Assembly: GCA_022414725.1 (NCBI GenBank)
Contig: CM039462.1
Coordinates: 60,491,428 to 60,555,427 of the forward strand
DNA length: 64,000 nucleotides
Reading direction: 5' to 3'
Source of the DNA: Microglena sp. YARC
Taxonomy: Eukaryota; Chlorophyta; Chlorophyceae; Chlamydomonadales; Chlamydomonadaceae
Made by a program: the position numbers and the translations under genes. Below the pieces are notes generated by a model. The model was not told the DNA's origin, ran no database searches, and saw only the letters and a list, made by a program, of their open reading frames with translations. This document shows positions 32,191 to 45,200 of the stretch, piece by piece; the first letter of the stretch is position 1; each line of letters begins with the position of its first letter.

Positions 32191-32860
32191 ACTGGCAAGG
32201 TCAAGAAAGTACAGGCTTGGCGCATCTCCAACTGGAGAAGAGAGGATCATACGCATCCTGGCCAACGGCATTGAACGCATCGTCCCAGCCCCCAGCCAGA
32301 GGTCCATCCTCATTCAGAGGGCCCACGAGACCAGCGGACACTTTGGGGCACGCAGAACAGCTTACTTAGTGGTCAGCTCTTTTCTGGTGGCACGGCGTGG
32401 TCAAACAAGTCAAAGCTCTGGTCAAGACATGCAAAGATCTGTGACCAAGCCATGGCCTACTTCAACCAGCCAACAGCCACATTGCAATCCCACCCGATTC
32501 ATGGCCTCTTCTTCGCTTGGGGAATTGATTTGTCTGGTCCCTACAACAAGACAGCCAGGGGCAACACTATGCTCATGCACGCCGTGGAGTATTTCAGCGC
32601 CGCACTCGTAGTGGTCCCCAATCCCAGCCAAGGAGGCCATACATACGGTATAACGCGCACTCTCATGGAGTCTTGGCACACTTTGGCGCATATGCGCTCT
32701 GCATCTCTGACAATGGACCAGAGTTCCAAGGCAAATTCAAGGAACATCTGCTTCAACAACTTCATTGACCACAGGACGAATCCCACCCTAACCACCCTCA
32801 CGGCAACGGTTTTGTGGAGCGAAGCGTAGGTACCATACCAAGGCAGCCTTGACCAAGATC
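32191..32860 (+). pseudogene. gypsy integrase
   Basis: The N-terminal zinc-binding region has HETSGHFGARRTAY (about 32311-32352) and a CX2C pair in TCKICDQ (reached by a frameshift near 32430). The DDE core has WGIDLSGPYNK (Asp at about 32526), SDNGPEFQG (Asp at about 32709) and GFVERS (Glu at about 32816). At least three frame changes break it. Confidence 0.7.
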
Positions 32861-33219
32861 TGCTCTGAAAACCCTGGCCACTGACACATGGGACATTGAC
32901 ATAGCCAAGGTCGTTACAGCGTACAACTGTAGCCCTCAGGAGACTACTAAGTGCGCCCCCTTCACTCTGCTGTACGCCCGGGCTCTCCCGTCATGAACAA
33001 CCCTGAGGCACAGCTTGCCATGACAGCGCCGCTGCCTGACCTGACAGAACAGCACACAGGTGCAAGCTCTGACAGACAACCATCTCCTTGAACTCTCTGG
33101 AGCGCGTCTCAATGGATCAAGAGAGTCAGCCCAACTATTGCCAATCACATTTAGCCAATCGCCCACCACAGGGACACCCTGCCGCTACGCAAAGATCAGG
33201 GGGGGGGCCATATCACCCT

Positions 33220-33420
33220 CGCCTACGCCAAATTCCCCCAGGTGGGAGACTTTGTGTACATCCGCCGTTCCCAACTGCGCAAATCCTTGCAGATGGCTGC
33301 CCAAGGCGATGATCCTGCCGCAATCATCGACCTTCTAAACCATCTGAAGTCGTCGTCTTGCAAGGACGTTGCGGTTGCACCATCACCAACCATGCCCGCA
33401 ATTTAATTCTCCTTGCCACC
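33220..33420 (+). pseudogene. gypsy integrase C-terminal GPY-like segment
   Basis: VGDFVYIRRSQL (from about 33242) followed by VVVLQGRCGCTITNHARN. GDFVY and a downstream VVVLQG block are typical of the region after the DDE core of algal and plant gypsy integrases. The two parts lie in different frames. Confidence 0.5.
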
Positions 33421-33469
33421 TCCCTAACTTGGATGGCACCAATCATTGCCAGACTTAGCAGTCCACCCC

Positions 33470-33650
33470 CAGCCTTAGCCTGCAGCGTTTCTGCAAACTT
33501 CCCTGACAACGCAAAATTGCATGCCTACTCTTGCGACGGACTTGTGGAGCGGTTTACCACACTCACTATGCCTTTGACCCACCTCTCTCTGCAGTTCCCG
33601 GTCGGCAGGACTTGGTTCTTGCCCCAACTGCAAAAGCCAAGCGGCATCAC
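33470..33650 (+). pseudogene. PHD-type zinc finger at the gypsy C-terminus, frameshifted
   Basis: Across three frames the segment shows an initial cysteine pair region ACSV, then SCDG, then GAVYHTHYAFDPPLSAVPG, then CPNC. This order (CxxC, CDxC, YHxxC-like, PPL..VP, CxxC) is the PHD finger layout. The cysteines are spread over frames, so the call rests on order and spacing. A PHD finger at this position could read histone tails and guide integration, as chromodomains do in other gypsy elements (inference). Confidence 0.45.
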
Positions 33651-35214
33651 TGCAATCCCCGCGGGACGCATCCCAGAAACACCACAGAAGGAACCTAACC
33701 TTTTCCCCACCCCGCAGACTCGCTCCAGAAGACCAGGAGCCGCCCTCGCCTGCGGACAAGATGCTTGTCATCAAACAAGTCAGAGTCCAAGGCGGCCTCC
33801 GACAAAGCTGTCTGGGCCACTGCCTCCTTCCAAGGACCACTGTCCAGGGCCATGCGTTACCTTCAAGCTAACCTACGATGACGGCCAAGTCATTAAGCTA
33901 CACCATGGCTTGGACTCCAAAAACTCACCCACTCCCCCACAGGCACACAGAAGCCCCTTTACCACTCACACCTGTGCTCCCCTGCCTTAACCGTGCGATG
34001 CAGGCATCCAACGCACACCATTCTCTGGCGTCTAGGACAACCCAATCCTGTGAAGTTGTACCACACATGCAGCACACTATTGCTCACCTTCAACTCCTAC
34101 ATTCCCTCCTACCTCAGTGATGCGTTAAACACTGCCCAGAATATCGTGACAGCACCCATGCACTCACATGGGACTTTCTTGCCCCGATACGCACCAAAAT
34201 TTCACATTCCCATTGGCACAACGATCAATGGCCAACCACCCTTGCAGATGATTTTACTCTTGTCTTGGCCATGCTACTATTGTGACCTGATAACCCCCAA
34301 GGCCATGTTCCATTCAAACTCCCCACTGAATCTGCTCCAACAGTACACTACACGCTTCACTTCCTCCAAGCTGCCTGGCACCACCAGCAAGCTGACCTGA
34401 TCACAATTTTCACAGCGGTATAGAGGAAACCAGGCGCATTAATGGAGCATACTCCATACCCAGGTGCATGTACCATATTTCACTCGTCGCCTACCTGACG
34501 TTGAACGCTTGGACCACCTGACTCACATGGTCTACATGCACCACACATGGACCAAGGGGTCAGCGTTTAACAAACCTATGGCGCCCACCCCCCCTCAGCC
34601 TTCCTGGACTTTGCTTCCAACCCCCCTCCCATCTACTACATGGCAATGCGTCCTCGCTTTATGGAATACATCACCCCACACAACACTCATTTCCAGTGGT
34701 CTAGACACACATCTACCTACCCACCCATACCCACCGTCTGGTTTGCGTATATGCAGGCTGTTGTAGCAGACAGGCAGCTTGCATAACCCAGACATGCCTT
34801 GTGCCTGTGCATGGACCAGTTACGACTAGCCCACAGTGGTCATGTTTGTTTGTAAATCCATTGCGGGAGCTCCGGTTACTGTGTGCAGAGGACATACGAC
34901 TTCATTCCTGGGACAATACACGTCCCAGTGATGCCAACAGTTCTAGGATTCTTTTTTGTTTTCTTGCTTCATGTTCCGAGTTGCGTTACATATTACGCAA
35001 CACCATCCCAACTTACTTCAAGACAAGTTTGCAGCCACCAACTGGGTGCTGACTGGAAGGCCTCTAGAAGGGACAGTCAGCACTTGCAATATGAACCAGA
35101 TGAGGCATTTTCGCCCAGTTGCATCACTTCTTTCAACTTGACCCACGACTTTTTCTACTGCCACTGTAATTAACATGCCCTCCAGATTTAATTCGGCAGG
35201 AAAATATCCTCTCT
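33651..35214 (+). other. gypsy 3' region, unrecognised
   Basis: Coding-like frames (33358-33990, 33993-34400, 34464-34766, 34801-35173) with no family I recognise. No sign of the 3' LTR before the gap. Confidence 0.35.
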
Positions 35215-36214
35215 NNNNNNNNNNNNNNNNNNNNNNNNNNNNNNNNNNNNNNNNNNNNNNNNNNNNNNNNNNNNNNNNNNNNNNNNNNNNNNNNNNNNNN
35301 NNNNNNNNNNNNNNNNNNNNNNNNNNNNNNNNNNNNNNNNNNNNNNNNNNNNNNNNNNNNNNNNNNNNNNNNNNNNNNNNNNNNNNNNNNNNNNNNNNNN
35401 NNNNNNNNNNNNNNNNNNNNNNNNNNNNNNNNNNNNNNNNNNNNNNNNNNNNNNNNNNNNNNNNNNNNNNNNNNNNNNNNNNNNNNNNNNNNNNNNNNNN
35501 NNNNNNNNNNNNNNNNNNNNNNNNNNNNNNNNNNNNNNNNNNNNNNNNNNNNNNNNNNNNNNNNNNNNNNNNNNNNNNNNNNNNNNNNNNNNNNNNNNNN
35601 NNNNNNNNNNNNNNNNNNNNNNNNNNNNNNNNNNNNNNNNNNNNNNNNNNNNNNNNNNNNNNNNNNNNNNNNNNNNNNNNNNNNNNNNNNNNNNNNNNNN
35701 NNNNNNNNNNNNNNNNNNNNNNNNNNNNNNNNNNNNNNNNNNNNNNNNNNNNNNNNNNNNNNNNNNNNNNNNNNNNNNNNNNNNNNNNNNNNNNNNNNNN
35801 NNNNNNNNNNNNNNNNNNNNNNNNNNNNNNNNNNNNNNNNNNNNNNNNNNNNNNNNNNNNNNNNNNNNNNNNNNNNNNNNNNNNNNNNNNNNNNNNNNNN
35901 NNNNNNNNNNNNNNNNNNNNNNNNNNNNNNNNNNNNNNNNNNNNNNNNNNNNNNNNNNNNNNNNNNNNNNNNNNNNNNNNNNNNNNNNNNNNNNNNNNNN
36001 NNNNNNNNNNNNNNNNNNNNNNNNNNNNNNNNNNNNNNNNNNNNNNNNNNNNNNNNNNNNNNNNNNNNNNNNNNNNNNNNNNNNNNNNNNNNNNNNNNNN
36101 NNNNNNNNNNNNNNNNNNNNNNNNNNNNNNNNNNNNNNNNNNNNNNNNNNNNNNNNNNNNNNNNNNNNNNNNNNNNNNNNNNNNNNNNNNNNNNNNNNNN
36201 NNNNNNNNNNNNNN
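35215..36214. other. assembly gap, exactly 1000 N
   Basis: A round placeholder size; the true distance is unknown. The gypsy 3' LTR, the rest of LINE copy 2 and the GP-2 3' LTR should lie in or beyond it. Confidence 0.99.
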
Positions 36215-39200
36215 TAGTATACGGTTTTAATGGCCGGTGGTAGCAGGATCAACATGCTACTAGTACCCACACGTACTGGTCATTGTAGCCAGGACATTAA
36301 ATACTGCTACTGAGTACTATGTCTTACTCGACCTACTGGCATGGCGTAGCGGATAACAGTGAAAACTATAGTAATTGAGACACCATAAATGTATAGGTAT
36401 AGCAGGATAGTACCGCTAGCTTTTAAGTAAGAGTACTAAGAAGAGTGTCGCATGACCCATGGCATGGTAGCAGGATAACATGCTACTAGTATGACCCTAA
36501 CTGTACCTAATGGCAGTGTACGCAAGGATAAACATGCGAGGTAGTACTTTACCTATGAGCGAAGCTAGAGAAAAAACCTAAAACGGGATGGACGATGTAG
36601 CCAGCGGTAAATAGATCCGAGCATGCTTCTAGTCAGTAAAAGAGCACTAGACGTCATTATGGCATGCTAGCAGGATAACAATCTACTACGCTACCAGTAT
36701 CTTTCACCAAAGTAAATAGGAGCAAGTTAAAGAGAGGATGATCACATTGTACTACTGAGTAAATCTAGTTGAATGATGCAGCTAACCTATGTGCAATATC
36801 AGGCAGGATAACAACGCTGAGAGTACTACCCTCACTGGCAATGCGCTCAGCGTAAGGCATAAAAAAAGACAATGATACATAAGCAACCAGTACTATTACC
36901 CCTATGCGACCGCTTATGTAGCAGGATACATCGCCTACCTAGTACTCACCTAGGCATGTAGCAGGAGAATGCTTCTAGTACTACTATGGCATGTAGAGGA
37001 TAACATGCTACTAGTATACTATGGATGTAGCAGTTAATAACATGACTATAAGTATCCATGGCATGTGCAGATACATCTCTAGTACTACCTATTGGCATGT
37101 AGCAGGATAACATGCTACTAGTTACTACATGCATGTATCAGGATGACATGCTACTGTAATAACTATGGATGTAACAGGTAAATGCTACAAGTTACTACCT
37201 TGGTGTAGAGAGATAACATGCTACTCAGTACTACCTATGGATGTTAGAGGATAAATAGCTACTCAGTATACTACTGGATGTAGAGGATAATGCTATCTAG
37301 TACTCCTATGCAATGTAGTAGGATAACATGCTACAGTAATACATGGCCATGTGCAGGATATGCTACTAGTACTACCTATGGATGTGCAGGATAAAGCTAC
37401 TAGTTACCTATGGATGTAGCAGGATAACATGCTATTAGATAAGTATCCTATGGCAATGTAGCGGATAACATGCAAGTATCTTGGCATGTAGAGGTTAATG
37501 CCTACTATACTACTACTGGCATGTAGCAGTGATAACATGACTACTAGTGTACCATCGGCATGTAGCGAGATAACATGCTATAGTAACTACCTATGGCAGG
37601 TAGAGGATAACATGCTAGCTAGTGAACTATATGGCATGTAAAGCAGCTCGATTAAATGCTTCTAGTATTACCTTGCTGTAGCAGGTAACATGTATAGTAC
37701 TACATATGATGTAGCAGGATAACATGTTCAGTACTTACTATGGCATGTAGAAGGATAACAGCTACTAGAATATATGGCATGTTAGCAGGATACTGCTACT
37801 AGTAGTGCTATGGCTACAGGATAATGCTACTGCATGGCATAGCAGGAATAAACATGCTACTAGTAATACTATGGATACGCAGGATACCTTATACTAGTAT
37901 ACCTATGCATGTAGCAGGATAACATGCTAATAGTATACATATGGATGTGCAGACTAAATGCTTATGACCTTGCATGCAGGATAAATGCTAATAGTATACT
38001 ATGATAAGATAACATGCTATAGTAGTACTAGGATAACAGGCATACATGCTATGTAACCTATGCATGTTTTGCAAAAGGAAAAAAAAAAATAAAATTGGTA
38101 CTTCAGTTAGATAACATGCAGGATACTAGTAAGTACCTATGCTAATAGGATGTTAGCAGGATAAGCTACAGTTACAATTAAGGATATTTTTTGTACGCTA
38201 CTAGTAGCAGGATACATGCTATATATTACTATGGCATGTAGCAGGATAACATGCTACTAGTAGTACCTATGGCATTTAAGTAGAGGATAACATGTACTAG
38301 TAGTATATGGCATGAGCAGATAAATGCTACTAGTATACCTTATGGCATTAGCAGGATAACATGCTACTAGTGAAAGATATACACTATGGCATGTAGCAGG
38401 ACGAGCCGTATACATGCTCAGTACTACCTATGGCATGTAGCAACATGCTACTAGTACTACAAGCTGGATAACATGCTTTCTAGTACTACCTATGGCATGT
38501 AGCAGGAATAAATGCTACGTAGTACTACCATGGATGTACAGGAATAACATGCTACTAGAAGTAGGTACTATGGCATGTAAGCAGGATAACATACTACTAG
38601 TACTATGGCAGCAGTACGGACATACTAGTACGTACCTATGGATGTAGCAGGATAACATGCTACTAGTATATGGCAGTGTGCAGGATATGGCACTATACTA
38701 CTATGGCATGTTAGCAGAATAAGTAGTACATGCTACACTAGTACTACCCATATGGATATAGTAAGTACCTTAGGATAAGGATAACATCTACTAGTACTAC
38801 TATGGCATGTAGCAGGATGGCATAGTACTACCGATGCTACTATGCTATGGATGTAGCTAGTCTAATATGGATGTAGAGGATAACATGTAGATGTAGCAGG
38901 ATAACATGCTAGCAGGATAACTAGTACTACATGTAGCAGGATAACATATGGTACATGTAGCAGGATACATGCTCTAAATGCTACTACTGGCATGTGCAGG
39001 ATAACAGCTATAGTTATAATGAATGTAGAGAATAACATGTAGTATATGGCTACTAGTAACTAGTAGTACCTGATGTAGGGATAAATGGCTACTAGTATAT
39101 GGCATGTTGCAGGATAACATGCAGGTATGGATGTATCAGGATAGTCTCCCTACATATGGCATGTAGCTGTATACTACTGGCATGTTGCAGCGTAACATGC

Positions 39201-42200
39201 TCCTCAGTAAGTACTTACTACCTATGGCATAGCAGGATACATGCTACTAGTACTACCGTATTGGCATGTAGCAGGATAAACAGCTACTAAGTACCTATGG
39301 CTACTACCTATGGTATATGGCATGTAGCAGGATAACATGCTACTAGTAGTCCCGGTATGGCATGTAGCAGGATAGACATGCTACTAGGATATGTTGTAGG
39401 TAGGCTACTATGGCATGTAGCAGGATGCTATATACACATGCTAGGATACTAGTAGCTACCTATGTGTAGCAGCATGGATGTGTGGAGCAGGATACATGCT
39501 ACTTAGTACTACTATGCTAGGCTAGCTACTAAGTACATACCTATGGCATGTAGCAGGATAACATGCTACTAGTACTAACCTATGGGGCATGTGCTAACTA
39601 ACTGCTAGTACTATACTACTATGGCATTAGCAGGATAAACATGCATACTAGTACTACCGGTATGGCATGTAGCAGGATAACATGCTACAGTACTATGTAG
39701 CCTATGGCATGTAGCAGGATAAATGGTACTACCTATGGCATGTAGCTAACATGCTACTAGTACTACCTATGGCATGTAGCAGGATAACATGCTACTAGTA
39801 TACCTATGCATGTAGCAGGATAACATGCTACTAGTACTACCTATGGCATGTAGCGAATAACAGCTACTAAGTACTTACCTATGGCATGTAGCAGGATAAC
39901 ATGCTACTAGTACTACCTTGGATGTAGCTAACATGCTACCTAGTACTACATGGCATGTAGCAGGATAACATGCTACTAGTACTCCTATTGGCATGTAGAG
40001 GATAACATGCTACTAGTAACTACCTATGGCATGTAGCAGGATAACATGCTACTAGTACTACCTATGGCATGTAGAGGGATAACATGCTACTGTACCTATG
40101 GCATGTAGCAGGATAACATGCTACTAGTACTACTATGGCATGTAGCAGGATAACATGCTACTAGTACTACCTATGGCATGTAGCAGGATAACATGCTACT
40201 AGTACTACTATGGCCATGTAGCAGGATAACATGCTAACTAGTACTACCTATGGCATGTAGCAGGATAACATGCTACTAGTAGTACTATGGCATGTAGCAG
40301 GATAACATGCTACTAGTACCTACCTATGGCATGTAGTACAGGATAAGGATAACATGCTACTAGTATACCTATGGCATGTAGCAGGATAACATGCTACTAG
40401 TTACTACTATGCATGTAGCAGGATAACATGCTACTAGTACTACATGGCAGGATAACATGCTACTAGGCATGTAGCAGGATAACATGCTACTAGTACTACT
40501 ATGGCTATGGCATGTACTGCAGTCATGATAACATGCTACTAGTACTACCTATGGCATGTAGCAGGATACTACACCTGGCATACAGGATGCATAGTACTAA
40601 CCTATGGCATGTAGGATAACAGCTATAGTACTATGGCAATGTAGCTAGTAGTACTACCTATTGGCATGTAGCAGGATAACATGCTGTAGCAGGATAACAT
40701 GTACTCTATGTATACATATGGCATGTAGCAGGATAACATGCTACTAGTACAGGATACCTATGCGCATGTAGCAGGATAACATGCTACTAGTACTACCTAT
40801 GGCATGTAGCAGGATAACATGCTACTAGTATACTACATGTAGCTATGCTACTAGCATGTAGCAGGATAACATGCTACTAGTACTACTATGGCATGTAGCA
40901 GGATAACATGCTACTAGTACTACCTATGGCATGTAGCAGGATAACATGCTACTAGTACTACCTATGGCATGTAGCAGGATACATGCTACTAGTACTACCT
41001 ATGGCATGTAGGCAGGATAACATGCTACTAGTAGTACCTATGGCATGTAGCAGGATAACATGCTACTAGTATATATGGCATGTAGCAGGATAACATGCTA
41101 CTAGTACTACCTATGGCATGTAGCAGGATATGCTACTAGTACTACCTATGGCATGTAGCAGGATAACATGCTACTAGTACTACCTATGGCATGTAGCAGG
41201 GATAACATGCTACTAGTACTACCTATGGCATGTAGCAGGATAACATGCTACTAGTACTAATATGGCATGTAGCAGGATAACATGCTACTAGTACTACCTA
41301 TGGCATGTAGCAGGATAACATGCTACTAGTACCTATGGCATGTAGCATGTGCTACTAGTAGTACCTATGGCATGTAGCAGGATAACATGCTACTAGTACT
41401 ACCTATGGCATGTAGCAGGATAACATGCTACTAGTACTACCTATGGTAAGCAGATATGGTACATGTAGCAGGATAAGTACTACTATGCTACTAACATGCT
41501 ACTACCTATGGCATGTAGCAGGATAACATGCTACTAGTACTACCTATGGCATGTAGCAGGATAACATGCTACTAGTACTACCTATGGCATGTAGCAGGGG
41601 TACTACATGTGTAGCAGGATAACATGCTACTAGTACTACCTATGGCATGTAGCAGGATAACATGCTTCTAGTACTACTATGGCATGTAGCAGGATAACAT
41701 GCTACTAGTACTACCTATGGCATGTAGCAGGATAACATGCTACTAGTAATACCTATGGCATGTAGCAGGATAACATGGCTACTAGTACACCTATGGCATG
41801 TAGCAGGATAACATGCTACTACCTAGATACTACCTATGGCTGTAGCAGATAACATGCTACTAGTACTACTATGGCATGTAGCAGGATAACATGCTACTAG
41901 TTACTACCTATGGCATGTAGCAGGATAACATGCTACTAGTACTACCTATGGCATGTAGCAGGATAAACATGCTACTAGTACTACCTATGGCATGTAGCAG
42001 GATAACATGCTACTAGTACTATATGGCATGTAGCAGGGATAACATGCTACTAGTACTACTATGGCATGTAGCAGGATTACATGCTACTGTAGTACTTATA
42101 TGGCATTGTAGCAGGATAACATGCTACTAGTACTACCTATGCATTGTAGCAGGATAACATACTAGTACTAGCTATGGCATGTAGCAGGATAACATGCTAC

Positions 42201-45200
42201 TAGTACTACCTATGGCATGTAGCAGGATAACATGCTACTAGTACTACTATGGACATGTAGCAGGATAACATGCTACTAGTACACCTATGGCTGTAGGCAT
42301 GTATAACCTACCTATGGCAGTACTACCTATGATAACATGCTATAGTACTACTATGGCATGTAGCAGGGATAACATGCTACTAGTACTACCTATGTAGCAG
42401 GATAACTACACTTACCTATGCTGTACCTATGGCATGTGAGCAGGATAACATGCTACTAGTACTACCTATGGCATGTACTAACATGCTACTAGTACTACCA
42501 TATGGCATGTAGCAGGATAACATGCTACTAGTACTACCTATGGCATGTAGCAGGGATAACATTGCTACTAGGGCATGTAGCAGCATGGTAGCAGGATACA
42601 TGCTATAGTACTACTTATGCATGTAGCAGGGATAACATGAGCTACTAGTACTACCTATGGCATGTAGCAGGATAACATGCTACTAGTACTACCTATGCAT
42701 GTGCAGGATAACATGCTACTAGTACTACCTATGGCATGTAGCAGGATAACATGCTACTAGTACTACCTATGGCATGTAGCAGGATAACATGCTACTAGTA
42801 TACCTATGGCATGTAGCAGGATAACATGCTACTAGTACTACCTATGGCATGTAGCAGGATAACATGCTACTAGTACACCTATGGCATGTAGCAGGATAAA
42901 TGCTACTAGTACTACCTATGGCATGTAGCAGGATAACATGCTACTAGTACTACCTATGGCATGTAGCAGGATTAACATGCTACTAGTACTACCTATGGCA
43001 TGTAGCAGGATAACATGCTACTAGTACTACCTATGGCATGTATAAACATTGCTACTAGTACTACCTATGGCATGTAGCAGGATAACATGCTACTAGTACT
43101 ACCTATGGCATGTAGCAGGATAACATTGCTACTAGTACTACATGCATGTAGCAGGATAACATGCTACTAGTACTACCTATGGCATGTAGCAGGATAACAT
43201 GCTACTAGTACTACCTATGGCATGTAGCAGATAATGCTACTAGTACTACCTATGGCATTGTAGCAGGATAACATGCTACCTATACTACCTATGGCATGTA
43301 GCAGGATAACATGCTACTAGTACTACCTATGGCATGTAGCAGGGTAACATGCTACTAGTACTACCTATGGCATGTAGCAGGATAACATGCTACTAGTACT
43401 ACCTATGGCATGTAGCAGGATAACATGCTACTAGTACTACCTATGGCATGTAGCAGGATAACATGCTACTAGTACTACCTATGGCATGTAGCAGGATAAC
43501 ATGCTACTAGTACTACCTATGGCATGTAGCAGGATAACATGCTACTAGTACTACTACGCTATGGCATGTAGCAGGATAACATGCTACTAGTACTACCTAT
43601 GGCATGTAGCAGGATAACATGCTACTAGTACTACTATGGCATGTAGCAGGATAACATGCTACTAGTACTACCTATGGCATGTAGCAGGATAACATGCTAC
43701 TAGTACTACCTATGGCATGTAGCAGGATAACATGCTACTAGTAGTACCTATGGCATGTAGCAGGATAACATGCTACTAGTACTACCTATGGCATGTAGCA
43801 GGATAACATGCTACTAGTATACCTATGGCATGTAGCAGGATAACATGCTACTAGTACTACCTATGGCATGTAGCAGGATAACATGCTACTAGTACTACCT
43901 ATGGCATGTAGCAGGATAACATGCTACTAGTACCTACCTATGGCATGTAGCAGGATAACATGCTACTAGTACTACCTATGGCATGTAGCAGGATAACATG
44001 CTACTAGTACTACCTATGGCATGTAGCAGGATAACATGCTACTAGTACTACCTATGGCAATGTAGCAGGATAACATGCTACTAGTACTACCTATGGCATG
44101 TAGCAGGATAACATGCTACTAGTACTACCATATGGCATGTAGCAGGATAACATGCTACTAGTACTACCTATGGCATGTAGCAGGATAACATGCTACTAAG
44201 TACTACCTATGGCATGTAGCAGGATAACATGCTACTAGTTACCTATGCATGTAGCAGGATAACATGCTATAGTACTACCTATGGCAGTAGATAACATGCT
44301 ACTAGTACTACCTATGGCATGTAGCAGGATAACATGCTACTAGTACTACCTATGGCATGTAGCAGGATAACATGCTACTAGTACTACCTATGGCATGTAG
44401 CAGGATAACATGCTTCTAGTAGTACCTATGGCATGTAGCAGGATAACATGCTACTAGTAGTACCTAAGGCATGTAGCAGGATAACATGCTACTAGTACTA
44501 CCTATGGCATGTAGCAGGATAACATGCTACTAGTAGTATAATGGCATGTAGCAGGATAACATGCTACTAGTACTACCTATGGCATGTAGCAGGATAACAT
44601 GCTACTAGTACTACCTATGGCATGTAGCAGGATAACATGCTACTAGTACTACCTATGGCATGTAGCAGGATACACATGCTACTAGTACTACCTATGGCAT
44701 GTAGCAGGATAACATGCTACTAGTACTACCTATGGCATGTAGCAGGATAACATGCTACTAGTACTACCTATGGCATGTAGCAGGATAACATGCTACTAGT
44801 AGTACCTATGGCATGTAGCAGGATAACATGCTACTAGTAGTACCTATGGCATGTAGCAGGATAACATGCTACTAGTACTACCTATGGCATGTAGCAGGAT
44901 AACATGCTACTAGTACTACTATGGCATGTAGCAGGATAACATGCTACTAGTAGTACCTATGGCATGTAGCAGGATAACATGCTACTAGTAGTACCTATGG
45001 CATGTAGCAGGATAACATGCTACTAGTACTACCTATGGCATGTAGCAGGATAACATGCTACTAGTACTACCTATGGCATGTAGCAGGATAACATGCTACT
45101 AGTACTACCTATGGCATGTAGCAGGATAACATGCTACTAGTACTACCTATGGCATGTAGCAGGATAACATGCTACTAGTACTACCTATGGCATGTAGCAG

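Larger units (their letters stand above)
21346..35214 (+). mobile_element. Ty3/gypsy retroelement encoding a DNA methyltransferase domain, incomplete at its 3' end
   Basis: Begins TTGTCACACGCG at the break in LINE copy 2. Recognisable parts in order: leader with hairpins, gag with zinc knuckle, aspartic protease, an inserted LINE fragment, reverse transcriptase, RNase H, cytosine-5 DNA methyltransferase, integrase, a GPY-like segment and a PHD-like finger. The polyprotein is split over many frames, through decay or uncorrected long-read indels. No sequence near 33.9-35.2 kb repeats the 5' end, so the 3' LTR is presumably in the gap or beyond. Confidence 0.75.

Noticed and set aside
35175..36270. 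Open frames of 351 and 360 residues across the gap
   Set aside because: They consist of N bases.
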